64,000 nt of DNA, from positions 1,984,001-2,048,000 of the forward strand of contig NADL03000471.1 in NCBI GenBank assembly GCA_002205965.3. Direction: 5' to 3'. Shown one piece after another: positions 1 through 10,322 of this stretch (position 1 is the first letter of the stretch; every line of letters begins with the position of its first letter). The notes under the pieces are model-generated. The model was given only the letters and a program-made list of their open reading frames with translations, did not search any database and had not been told where the DNA came from. The DNA is from Kappaphycus alvarezii (lineage: Eukaryota > Rhodophyta > Florideophyceae > Gigartinales > Solieriaceae). The translations under genes and the position numbers were made by a program.

Positions 1-689
1 TTCATATGGCGTTGAAGGATGCGGCATGGCTCCACATTTTAAAGGCATTCTTCAGGTCTACCATTTGAAGAGCATATTACGAACTACTTCCAAACTTGTT
101 CAAAATGCGCCGAATGCCGTGAACTACCGTATTGGTTTCCCGTTTATGACAATACAAACCTGAGGAAGCTTGAAATAAACGGTGGCCTTCTCATTGACCC
201 GCATTGCAAGGCAACTGCGAACTAACCTGCGCAGAGTCTCTACCACTGCGATGTAATGCAAGGTCATGTCCTTCTCTATGGGAGTGTGAGTGGTTCTGCG
301 AAAATACAAGGTGACAGTGCAACATATGCTTTCTTGGAAGCCAATAAATTCACCATATTTGTCAGCGAATCCAGGAATTTTCCCGGCGAGGACGAAGGAG
401 GAGTCCTCGGAAGCTCTCCGATATGAGATGGGCGAAGCTTAGAGCTTTCCAAGGCTGAATCAGAATTGAAAGAAGCGAGATACCCGCAAAACATCATACT
501 TCGTGATCGCTTGTATTTAGGGAGACACAGAAAGAGGTTCGAAGCACTTTTCATCCTCCTGGGGAGGATAAAGATGTTCAGAATTCTAAAGAAAAGACAG
601 ATGCAGATTGACACAGGTTCAGTTTACTCTTCGCAATCGCGAACATGTATTCGAGTAATAGAAATACATCCATCCCCGTAGCTGATTAC

Positions 690-1015
690 GATATCTTCTC
701 TTCCTGCAGTAATTTGTATGTGAAATGTAGTGCTAAATAAAGATATAAATGATGCACGCTTGAACAATCCTGGCTTGAAAGAATGCAAGTGGATATGGCA
801 GCGACACAAGTAAACCAAAGGATAGAACTATACACCAGCGGCATTGGAAGAGGATAGTTTATCAGCCTGGACAGTGCCCTGTGTGAAAAGCGTATAGGCT
901 GTACCGCAAATATAGTTATAGTGCTAGAGGACAGGGAGCAGAGGGTGCAGAATGTGAGGGCGTCAAAAGTTCAGCCTGAGGAAGGAATACCAACAGTCAA
1001 AGAGCAGTCTGCAAG
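690..1015 (+). pseudogene. Copia-type integrase C-terminal relic
   Basis: Fragments in neighbouring plus-strand frames resemble the segment that follows the integrase core in one clade of Ty1/copia elements: an amphipathic stretch ending VNQRIELYT, then YQPGQ, then CEKRIG, then a beta-rich part ending RASKVQPEE. The same order (charged helix, PGD, RxIG, QxKPY) is clearer in the copia relic at 44.6-44.9 kb. The frames are broken and no complete ORF exists. A plus-strand Cys pair (CSKCAEC) near positions 93-113 could be the matching zinc-binding part, but the minus strand there also reads coding-like. No reverse transcriptase follows to the right. The family assignment is a weak pattern match. 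Confidence 0.3.
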
Positions 1016-1366
1016 CAATAAATTGCTACTTAGAGCTTGCTAGAACGTTCTGAGCTATTTTTTTTGAGACAATAATGTACCAAGTTACGAAGGTGTGTGT
1101 GCCAGAGGATGATATTATCATAACCAGATATCCTAGACGGAGTTGTTACAACGACAAGAGTGCTATCGAAGTATGGTTATGGGAACAAGAAGAGGTGAAT
1201 AAGTACACGTGGTCAAGGGGCCACAGGAGATTATGCAAGTGGCAGGGTCTACTATGGAGGTAATAACGTATAATAATTGCTTCTTAGGGAAAAAGCTGAC
1301 TTTTAACTTCTGGTTTACCGAGGTCTGCACTAAAGATGTCTCCTAAATTGCCTGCCTCCTCCTAGA

Positions 1367-1407
1367 GGAAGCAGTTTACTCAGCTTGGGAAGCAGTTTAC
1401 TCAGCTT
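1367..1407. repeat. Two-copy tandem repeat, 21-bp period
   Basis: The 20-base unit GGAAGCAGTTTACTCAGCTT occurs at 1367-1386 and again, identical, at 1388-1407, separated by one G. This is a perfect local duplication in otherwise unique AT-rich sequence. No coding role is visible. Confidence 0.95.
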
Positions 1408-4400
1408 AGGTAGACTTTTTGGTTATCTCTTAAGCCTAAAATTAACGTACTAATGCCATAAAATGAGTTGAAGGGAATCTTTTAAACGAAAAAGACTAGC
1501 AGTATATACTATAAGGGTAAATATCTAGATCTACTCCTTAAAATATTTGTCCTAGAGATCAGAGCTAAACGATTCCTCAGAATATCCATATCCCCAATGC
1601 AGTCTTTACAAATTCTGTCGAATGACCCAGAATTGTAGATAGTCTCCTCTAACATATCAAGGTCCTCCAATCCTTCCTCCCTGCCATTAACTTACGCTCT
1701 ATCTGCAACGGAGGATTCCAAGATTACGATTATACCCCGAATCTCCCCACGTCCTCTACAGCATCCCCCCACGATTGTACAACAGTGGCTCCATCGGTCG
1801 ACCAAATCCTCCTCATCTTCCGCCCCGTCCACATCCGTTCCAGCCTTCTCTGGACCCTCTGCCTATTTTTCTTCTTCTTCCTCCTCTGCCTCCCCGACGC
1901 AATGATGGCGGACCCACTCTGGAACGCGTCCCAGGTCCATGTAAATGATGTAATCAGGAAGCTGAACTGTTAAGCTTTCATCAATCAAAAATAAAAGACG
2001 CGTTCAAGACAAAAAAGTTCCCACCGTAATCTGGTGAGGAAAATACTCAACGAATGGAATTGTGCAGAGCAATTAAAGTTTTAATTAAAATTCTTAGAAA
2101 TACTGTACTTATATTTTGGGTTACTATTGCCGTTGTTGACTGTGTTTGTTCCTTTCGGATATTTGGAACCATGTCATCAAGTTTGAATTCTGCATCAATT
2201 TCTATCTAGATGAATTAAAATCACGCAATAAAAAGTGTATTGAGAAAATTAAAAACTTTGAGGGTACTTTTGGTGATTATGTAATCATCAGTCGAAAAAA
2301 CAGAAAAAAGAGCTAAATGTTCAAATTTAATTCATACTAGGTTTTGTTTGAGTACTTTTCGTTTTTGAGAAGCTACATGAAAGGAAATAATCCCATAATA
2401 GTTGTCTTTTTGTTTTCCAGCTGATATTATCCCGAACACTACTAAATTTCTTCCTCTCTTCAAACATAAAATAAGACCGCTATCTGTGAAAATGATAAGA
2501 GGATAAAATTTGAGCGATAAAGATAAATCAATATTCAATTTTGCACCGAATGTACCGGTTTTCACCTACATATTTTTTTGAAAAAAGGAAAATTTTGCAA
2601 TCCATTTCAGCTGCTTTGTCAGACCATTTTCGTCCTGCCAATATCTATTGTTCATCAATGATACAAAAAAATTCGTTTGAACGATTCTTTAAAATCCAAT
2701 ATTCGGTGATTATTCGGCAAAGGTTCACAAATTGCAATAATTATACATAAATTAGACTCTTTTGGTTGCTTCAGTGCCGATAAAATTGTACTGCAATTGA
2801 TTTCAGTGTGTTTTTCGCTTTGATCAGCCCAAATGAAATGCCAAGTCTTTATATGGCTTGCAAGATGCAGAAAGAAAGAGAGATGAGCGGCTTTTCTCCC
2901 ATGGTTGTGAACCTGAAAGTTGCAATGTGTGAATTTAATATGTGAATTCCATTTTTTACATCTGCCCCTGAAATTCGTCATCTACTCTGTGTGCATTTTT
3001 AGAAAAACAGTAACAAAGAACAAATTGATTCTTCCACTACAGGAGTTTCCTGAAGAACTTCCGATTATCTTGTAAGCAAGTACTTCAAGATTGGCGTAAC
3101 TTGAAATGGTATGTTATGTGCATTTTGATCATTTGATCTAAATTGGTACTAAAAATTACTTTTTATGTTAATCGACCTCAAGAACGAAGCAATGCTTTTT
3201 TAAGATCTCGGATAATGAGACAGCCTCTGCTATTTTTGAACCGGCCAGTGTAATCCTATTTGGTCAGGTACAAGTTAAATTTCTGAATTTTAAATATAAG
3301 GGTCCTATGATAAGGCGTGGAAATATGTTATGGGCTCGTGATTTTATACCATGAAGGTCTTATAACAATCTCTGAAAAATTTAAGTGGTACTTAAGAGAA
3401 ACATTTTAACTTGGAGAATAAACGCCCTCGATCAGTTCTATCTGAAATCAAATGCACCAGGTCACAGATGTCAGAGTTAATTGTGCTTCTTACAATCATT
3501 GGGACACAGTATGAATTTACTTATAATATCTAGTCACTAAAACGATGTTGAACAGTTCAGAATTTTAAGAACTTGTCTCAGGTGTAATCTATACTTACAC
3601 TTATCCAGCCTCTTTGCTTTCATGCATCCTGTGCAGCTTTAGATAGAAGAAAGAGAAATTCAACTTCAAAAATTCGTTTATTCTTGCTATCTCACTTAAA
3701 CTTTAACAGATATTTCACGGTCCATTATATCCTATTTTCAAGCATTTTAAGAGTTGACTTGGATTCCATTACCAAAGATTGAGTTTCAAACTCCTGGATC
3801 TGGACTCCTTTTTTTCGGACTGTATTTCAAATTACAATAGTTTCAACTGGATAAGGAATCCAAAAAGATTAAGCCAAATATATGATGGAAAGGGACATTA
3901 GAAAACGAGTGATAGAGATATCACTGTTCAATATTTTAAATTATCTACTCACAAAATGATATAACTGTATTAGAGGATACTTTCCTCAACTGTTCAGCGG
4001 TAAATTAATTGATATTAGAGAAAAATCTGATATAGGTAGTTATTTTCAAGATCACTCAACAAACAGGGCTAAATAATCGCTAAATTTAAATGCAAAGAGC
4101 TGAGAATGTCAAATAGACCAGTTTTTGAAAATGATTCCTTGAAGCAGGCCCATTTTTAACATCTAGTCTGTATATTCACTCGTGAAGTCTGCGTCCTAGA
4201 ACTCCTGCAAAACTAGGAAAGCGAAGAACTGGAGAAACTGAAAACTGCCTCCTTTCTCATCTCTTTGTGGGTTTCAGATTCCCTTAATTTACTGTTCTTC
4301 TTTCTCCAACGGAGCAAATGTCGTTTTGATTTGAACCGCAAATATTTAAGAATTCTTCGCTGCCTACGCTTCTCATCCAACTCTTACTTTTGCACAGTTT

Positions 4401-5929
4401 TCCTTTGCCATTTTTCGTTTCTTTCGGCATTATCTTGCCTAATGCAGCTTTCTTTAATCTCTAAGTTTACCCAACATCATTTTTCTCTGTTCTCTTTCCA
4501 TTCGCAAAAAAGCTTCACCAGACAGAAGCCGAACGGCACAGCGGGAACTGCGAAATGCCTGAGAACACCCCATGAAAATCAGGTAGCATCAAACTGATGA
4601 CCCCTGCGAAAGAAGGGAAAACGGTTGAAAATCCTTCCAATAGATCATTATTCGATGTACGTCATATTTGAGACCATCTTTCAGACATCCATGAGAAGAG
4701 CAGATCTTCTAGTTAAACCTGTCATCAACTTAGTCGAACAATTGAGCAGTAAGTTGAGTGGCAAGTGCTTCATTCCTACCATATATTTGTAAATTAACGC
4801 TCTCGGTGCAGAGATACATACGTCTACAACATGGAAAGCTCCTCCGTTCTCGTGCAGATCGTGACCTTCCGGGTCATTGTATTGTTCTAAATGTAATTTT
4901 TATTCCAAATCAGTCGCATTTGAGGCTCCCTCACTCCATTGTAGATACGGTTGCTCTGTTACGTCAGGTGCAGATCTGTCTCCAAACAATTCGTATAGAT
5001 TCTGCTCCTCGCCAACGATTACCATTCATGTGGATGTCGTGGTCCGTCGTCTCTTCAACTTAATCTCATTCCCAGATATCAGATTGTATTTCAGTATCTC
5101 CGCGCACTGTCTGCTAAAGTAGGTCTAGGTGAATTGGCCAATCAACTTCTCAAAGTTTGGATTTGTTTTAAAACATGGTTTACATGCTTGATAAATGGAT
5201 AGAAACGGAAATTTGTGGCTCTTTATAGTCAATATTGTATTAAGTACCCAACAGATCCATCAAACATGAGAATAATTTGCTTATCTGATAAAAGTTTATG
5301 ACAATGAAAGAACAAAAGGGAAATAGACACTGGTGGGGCACGCACAATAGATAAGAAAGAGGAGGCGGTGGTTTATCTAAGATTTGCTCTTCATTTCAGA
5401 ATGAAATAGGTTCTCATCGCTGATAGATAGTGAGAAGGTATATCGATCAGAAGCCAACAGCCATAAAATTCCAAATGTTTCATGATATTGCATAGGAACA
5501 CTAATGGAGGGTTCGCTATGACAAATTTACTTCTAAATTAAGCATTTTCTGTGAGGATATTTTTTAAAATAATTTTTTTTATCTGCTTTGGCTTCGGCCT
5601 TGGCTTGAGACTAGTTTTTTTATTAAAATATATTCATTCAAGTATTCAAAATTTCCTTTACTATATCCAGGTAAACAGAATTAAACTTGAGATACTGTAG
5701 CTCACGGGCGTGACCCCGTACATTAGTGATCGTCTACGAAAAAAATGCCCTGATGCAATCGTCTGGTCGCCATCACGATGATCGCCGCCAACCCCGTGCA
5801 CCATGATCGGAAGTTCTGATCCCGAGAAATTCGCACAGACAGCTATTTAAGCTCTTGAAGTCGACGACTGTACTCATGACATCAGTGTATGATACTAAAG
5901 ATCATATCCTGCGCTCATTGGGCAAACTT

Positions 5930-5934
5930 AATAA
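5930..5934. repeat. Left target-site duplication of copia A
   Basis: AATAA immediately before the 5' LTR. It matches AATAA at 11653-11657 immediately after the 3' LTR. Five base pairs is the usual staggered cut of copia integrases. Confidence 0.93.
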
Positions 5935-6128
5935 TGTTGAGGATTTTGCATTACAGAGTGCGACGTTACATTACAGAGATATGTGAGGCCATTGTGTGCA
6001 CTATGATTGGTCGAGGGGAGATGAGTGACCTCGGTTCGAGACCAACCCGGCTTTAATGTACGATAATAAAAGGCAGTCATGCTGGTGACGCTAAGGGGGA
6101 GGGGAGGCAGACGAGTTACCATCTTTCA
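5935..6128 (+). repeat. 5' LTR of copia A (194 bp)
   Basis: Starts TGTTGAGG and ends ATCTTTCA. It is identical to the 3' LTR at 11458-11652 except for two substitutions and one missing G. Internal features are two copies of CATTACAGAG, sequences matching RNA polymerase III A and B boxes, and an AATAAAA motif near the 3' side that could serve in polyadenylation or as a TATA-like element. The U3/R/U5 borders cannot be set from the sequence alone. Confidence 0.97.
6008..6043 (+). promoter_or_regulatory. Pol III A-box/B-box-like pair inside the LTR
   Basis: TGGTCGAGGGG (6008-6018) fits the A-box consensus TRGYNNARNNG. GGTTCGAGACC (6033-6043) fits the B-box consensus GGTTCGANNCC. Both are also present in the 3' LTR. 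The start-to-start spacing of 25 bp is shorter than in normal tRNA genes, and the flanking bases do not form a good T-arm, so this is not a tRNA gene. It may be a tRNA-derived promoter remnant or chance. Confidence 0.35.
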
Positions 6129-6140
6129 TGGTAGCATCGC
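6129..6140 (+). other. Primer-binding site of copia A
   Basis: TGGTAGCATCGC starts directly after the LTR. TGG complements a tRNA 3' CCA. The rest would pair with an acceptor strand ending GATGCTA, implying a tRNA that starts AGCATC with an A1-U72 pair, as in eukaryotic initiator tRNA-Met, the usual primer of copia elements. The host tRNA is not in this window, so its identity is inferred. Confidence 0.75.
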
Positions 6141-6186
6141 ATTGAGCAAGAAACCCCTTTTCCCTTTTCGATACATTTGTTCACGC

Positions 6187-7240
6187 ATGATGTCGTCCGA
6201 CGCCATCGAAAAGGTCCGAATTCAGCCCTTGACCAGTTCGAACTACCCGACATGGTCTGTGATGGTTCGTGAGCTTCTCAGACGCGAAAATTTACTAGGG
6301 TTTTTGGCCGAAGACCCTCTCGAACCAGGAACTTCCTCCGCAGCCGCCGTAATCGCTTCGAGTCGAATGATCGCAGAGCCCGTTCGCATGTTGTATTGAA
6401 TCTGGGAACAGAAGCCACCACCAATGTCACGCAGCTTCTTGTTACAGAAGCAACTACGAAACAGATCTGGGAAAAGCTTAGAAGTACTTACCAACGGGAA
6501 ATATCAAGCCAAGTTAAACCTCGAGGCTCAGCTCTACAGCCTCTCGTATGAAGAAAAAGAAGACATTGACAAGCATCTTCAAGAATTTAATCGCATATTC
6601 GTCGATCTAGCGGCACTTGTGTCGTCTACGAAGAAGCGGATAAGGTTGGACACTTACTTCGCTCATTGCCAGAATCATTTGCCGCTCTATCAAGCATTGC
6701 CGGCGCGATGAAGTGGAGCTTTGACCAGCTTGCCGACGAGATTAAGTCAAATGTCGACCGCCGCTCTCGCAAGACAAGTAAGGAAAACAAGCCGTAAAGA
6801 AGAGAAGTCAGTTATTCCCGGTGCCCGCAAGACATTGGAGAAGAAGAAAGGAAGCGCTCAAGCTAATGTCGAATGTTACTACTGTCACAAATTGGGACAC
6901 ATGATGAAGGATTGCCGCAAGCGCAAGAGAGATCGTGCATTTGGAAATCGTGGCCGCGGTCGAGGTGGTCGTGGACGCGGAGGAGGACGTGGTCATGGTC
7001 GCGGTGGAATGGGTTACGGAAATTGGAGTTACCCTCAGCAATATCCACACCAACCGGGAGACAACAGTGCTACCCCGGCACCCGATCATCCTCCGCCACG
7101 ACAAGGTGAACCCACAGGACCAAGCAATTATCATCGTGATTTCACTGCGCCAAGAAGCTCTGCTGACAACGGTCGGCAAGCACCTCAAGCTTGGGATCAA
7201 CCGCGAGGCTTCGTCACCAAAGTCATTGCTTCTTTCTTCC
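6187..7240 (+). pseudogene. gag: copia A gag (nucleocapsid with CCHC knuckle), frame-broken
   Basis: Starts at ATG 6187 or 6190, 59-62 bp after the LTR. The N-terminal half is the copia gag (UBN2-type) fold, with motifs NYPTWSVMV, KQIWEKL, LNLEAQLYSL and later AMKWSFDQLADE. It is followed by a zinc knuckle CYYCHKLGHMMKDC (6874-6915, CX2CX4HX4C, intact). A glycine/arginine-rich tail (about 6940-7020, RGRGRGG type) probably also binds RNA. Reading this order needs frame changes near 6390, 6495, 6618 and 6790. The first leaves a TGA at 6397-6399. Gag would form the virus-like particle and package the RNA. Confidence 0.9.
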
Positions 7241-7668
7241 AAGACCAAGAATGAACGCGCAAAATCGTCTGAATTTTGGATTGACTGCGCCGCAAACGAA
7301 GACTTTGTTTGGGATCGCTCCCTTTTCAAGACGTACAACAAGCTGCAAGGGTCCGCCGCTGAGATGGGAGAAGGAGAGTCAGAAATTGTCGGCCAAGGAA
7401 TCGTTGAAGTCCCCATCGGGGACAAGTACATGAAAATCATTGCCAAGCACACCCCAAACTTCAGTGAGAATCTATTATCTCTGTCGAAGTTCGTTAAAAG
7501 GGGATACAGGCTCGATTTTGACGTGGACGATGGAAGAAATTCCACCCGTCTTGATGTGTTCGACAGGCGCACAGGCCAACTCGTGTTTCGCAGCCCGGAA
7601 GATAATGGCTTATATCCCGTACTGAAGCCACAAGGAAAACTCCCGAGCGCAAGAATCACCAATACAAG
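7241..7668 (+). pseudogene. pol: copia A pol: protease region
   Basis: Entered by a frame change near 7235 from the gag frame. The segment begins with FWIDCAANEDF (catalytic-position Asp at 7283-7285), followed by EIVGQGIVEVPI, NLLSLSKFV and KRGYRLDF. These are the landmarks of a copia protease and the stretch before integrase. The usual D-S/T-G triad of retropepsins reads D-C-A here. Either this clade uses a variant active site or the copy is mutated. The segment runs to about 7668, where the frame shifts again into the integrase zinc finger. Confidence 0.85.
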
Positions 7669-7671
7669 GAG

Positions 7672-8448
7672 CGTCGCCACATCTGGCATGCGCGCCTTGG
7701 GCATGTTGGTAGAGAGAGGCTGATCGCAGCATCAATCGCCAACATCGGACTACCCCAGCTTCGCAAGGAAGACCTCTCTGAACACCAATGTGTTCCGTGC
7801 CTACAAGCTGCGACTAAGCAAGCCCCAGTTCACCCGATCGACTACATCGCACAAGATCCTTTGGACTTAACCCATACCGATATCACGGGACCTATTGACC
7901 CTCCAACATTAGCAAGAAATAAGTATGTCGCCGTGTTTCTCGATGACGCCACCCGTATGGGTGCCGTTTACTTCTTGGTCGCCCGATCCGAGTTCTTCCA
8001 AGCACTCACTGCGTACAAGGCTCTCGTTGAGAACGAAACCGAGGTCGCATGTTCCGTCTTCGCCTCGATCGTGCAGGAGAGAACACAAGCGCAGCTGTCT
8101 TCAACTTCAGTCTCCAGGCTGGGATGAAGTTGGAATTCTCTCCGCCTCACGCCAGTCAATCGAACGGAGCAGCCGAGAGATTGATTCAAGAACTTTGGAA
8201 AGTCGCCCGTACGATGCTCCTAGCGTCCAAATTGCCACTCCATCTATGGGCAGAGGCTATTTCGCATGCAAACTGGTTGCGAAACCGTTTGCCGAACAGT
8301 AGGGTTGAGATGCAAATACCATTCGAGCTTTGGTATGGATACAAGCCGAATCTCTCACCAGTTCTAGAGTTCGGTACTCCCTATGCATTCGAGTACCGTT
8401 CCCATGCGACCCAGGCAAAAGAAGCTGCTGCCAAGATCAACATATTCC
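7672..8448 (+). pseudogene. pol: copia A pol: integrase (HHCC + DD35E)
   Basis: The zinc-binding part has His at 7687 and 7702 (WHARLGH) and Cys at 7789 and 7798 (CVPC), the gag-pre-integrase HHCC motif. The catalytic core has Asp at 7879 (HTDITGP), Asp at 8067 (LRLDRAGEN) and Glu at 8175 (SNGAAER). The last two have 35 residues between them, which is the DD35E signature of retroviral-type integrases. The Asp pair in FLDDATR is also typical. Frame changes lie near 8045, between the first and second catalytic Asp, and near 8448. The FELWYGYKP motif after the core is the copia-specific extension. Confidence 0.95.
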
Positions 8449-9740
8449 TTCTTCGTTGGCATGGAAAGCCAGCAATCCGTCTATCGCCTCTATGCACCTT
8501 CAAAGGAATCCATCATGTTCTGCCGCACCAAAGACTTCACCCCGCTCCGAAAAGACACAGTGCTACCCTCTGTTTCTTCCATCCTTGATGGAATCTCTCG
8601 CCAACGAGCTTTGGACGAAGAAGCGCAACAGGAGGACGAAGCAGACGGAGCCGAAGAAACCTTATCACGTTGCATGTTCACCTTCTCCATGTACTCAAAC
8701 CCAATTGCTCTGAAAGCCAAGGCCAAGGATCCCCGTGTCCCAAGAAGTTTCGCGCAGGCCTGCTCCATCCCAGGATGGGCCGACGCAATCGATCGCGAAT
8801 ACGACGCTCTCCAAGAAAGGGAGACATGGACGGTCATCCCGTTTGAGAAGGGGATGCAACCGGTACCGTATACATGGGATTTCAGGATTAAGGAGAACCC
8901 TGGGACAGATGTACCTGTACTCTTCAAGGCAAGATGTTGCTTGCGTGGCGACAAGCAAGTCGCCTTCCGCGACTTTGATCCAGAGACGCTCTATGCGCCC
9001 GTCGTTCGCCACGAGACGATTCGCATGTTGCTTGCGAAGGTAGCTGCCCAAGACCTCATTCTAGAAGGGGTCGACGTTGCCGCCGCTTACCTGCACGGTG
9101 AGCTAAAGACCCCAGTAATTATGGAACTCCCCACCAACTCCTCAGGGATCCCCTGCAAACCAAACCATGTAGCACTCGTTGTCAAGTCGATATACGGTCA
9201 CCGCGAAGCCGGTAATATTTGGGGCACAGTCGTACACAAAAAGTTCAACTCTTGGGGATTCAAGCAGTCTAAAGTGGATTATCGACTGTACTTCCTTCAC
9301 AAGCCGTATGGCGTACTAGTCCTTGCCGTCGTGGTCGACGACATGGCCCTCGCATCTTCATCACGTCGCCTTATCGAGGAAGTCAAGTCGCTCCTATCGC
9401 ATTCGTTCAAGGTCAAGTTACTCGGCTCCCTTCGTTGCTTCATTGGATGGGAATTGTACCGCACCCCATCCGGCCTTTATGTGAACCAAACTAAGTACAT
9501 TGCGAAGTTCGCTGCCTCTCTTGACCTTTCCCATGTCAAGCCTCAACCGTCTCCCATGGCCCCTACAGCCGACTACTCCGCACTTCACGCATCTGAACCA
9601 CCATTGAACCCAGTCGCCCACGCTCGGTTTCGATCGATCATCGGTGGTTTGATGTACGCCGCCGTTTGCACTCGCCCCGATATTGCATTCGCTGCCTCGG
9701 TTCTAGCGAGACAAATGCATGCTCGGCCGCTCGGCATCTT
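8449..9740 (+). pseudogene. pol: copia A pol: reverse transcriptase (RVT_2)
   Basis: The longest intact piece of the element, a single open frame of about 430 codons. It begins with the linker YRLYAPSKESIMFCRTKDF. The RT landmarks follow in order: WADAIDREYDALQ, WTVIP, FKARCCLRGDKQ, YAPVVRHETIRMLLA, GVDVAAAYLHGELK (first catalytic Asp), KSIYGHREAGNIW, the DD box, and GSLRCFIGWEL. The DD box reads VVVDDMALAS, with Asp at 9337 and 9340. Copia RTs usually have YVDD, so the Tyr is replaced by Val. The frame is lost near 9735, at the RT/RNase H border. Confidence 0.95.
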
Positions 9741-10322
9741 GTTCTCTCGCTAAGAGGCTGGTGAGATACCTCCTCGGCACGAAAGACCTAGCACTCTTTT
9801 ACCCATCAAGCCCATCTTCCGCACCGCTTACTGCATATTCTGATTCCGACTGGGCCGGATGCAAGGATACACGCAAGTCAACATCAGGAATTTTGGTGAC
9901 TGTGAATGGCGCCGCCGTATCCTGGTCATCGAAACGTCAGCACCTGGTATCACTCAGTTCTGCAGAGGCTGAATACATCTCGATGTCCGCCTGTGGCAAA
10001 AGCGTCACATGGTTGCGCCGTTTATTCCTGGAGTTGTTGAAAGGCGAACCACTGGATGATGAACCGCAACTACCCGACCGTCATGCACACCGATAATACC
10101 GCCGCAATTTCACTTTCGACCAACGATCAGGTATCCGAGCGGAACAAGCACATTGAACTCAAGGTGCATCACATCCGTGACCTGCATCGCAGAAGAATCA
10201 TTGACATTTCTCATGTACCCACTTCTGAACAACTCGCTGACATGCTTACCAAACCTCTCGCAGCCCCACAGTTGAACTATCTCATCAACCGCTTCATGAC
10301 ATTCAAACCAAAGCAAAACTAA
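9741..10322 (+). pseudogene. pol: copia A pol: RNase H
   Basis: AYSDSDWAGCKDTRKSTSG, VSWSSKRQHLVSLSSAEAEY and MHTDNTAA supply the Asp-Glu-Asp active-site residues of the copia RNase H. They are followed by RNKHIELKVHHIRD and the C-terminal ADMLTKPL motif. The upper part (9725-10070) and the C-terminal part (10056-10322) lie in different frames. Translation would end at TAA 10320-10322. RNase H removes the RNA template after first-strand synthesis. Confidence 0.93.

Larger units (their letters stand above)
1016..5934. other. AT-rich intergenic stretch, no gene recognised
   Basis: About 4.9 kb of mostly AT-rich sequence with only short unremarkable ORFs. The longest, 4265-4597 (+), is rich in Leu, Phe, Ser and Cys and resembles no family I know. 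A short pyrimidine-rich patch lies at about 1740-1900. No transposon domains, RNA genes or strong hairpins were recognised. Confidence 0.6.

Noticed and set aside
6008-6043. tRNA gene in the LTR
   Set aside because: A/B-box-like words exist, but no acceptor stem, anticodon arm or proper T-arm can be drawn.
6808-7704. 298-codon minus-strand ORF inside copia A
   Set aside because: Exact antisense shadow of gag/protease; the plus strand carries the recognisable motifs.
8490-9051. Overlapping minus-strand ORFs of 118-154 codons
   Set aside because: Antisense of the reverse transcriptase region with no motifs of their own.
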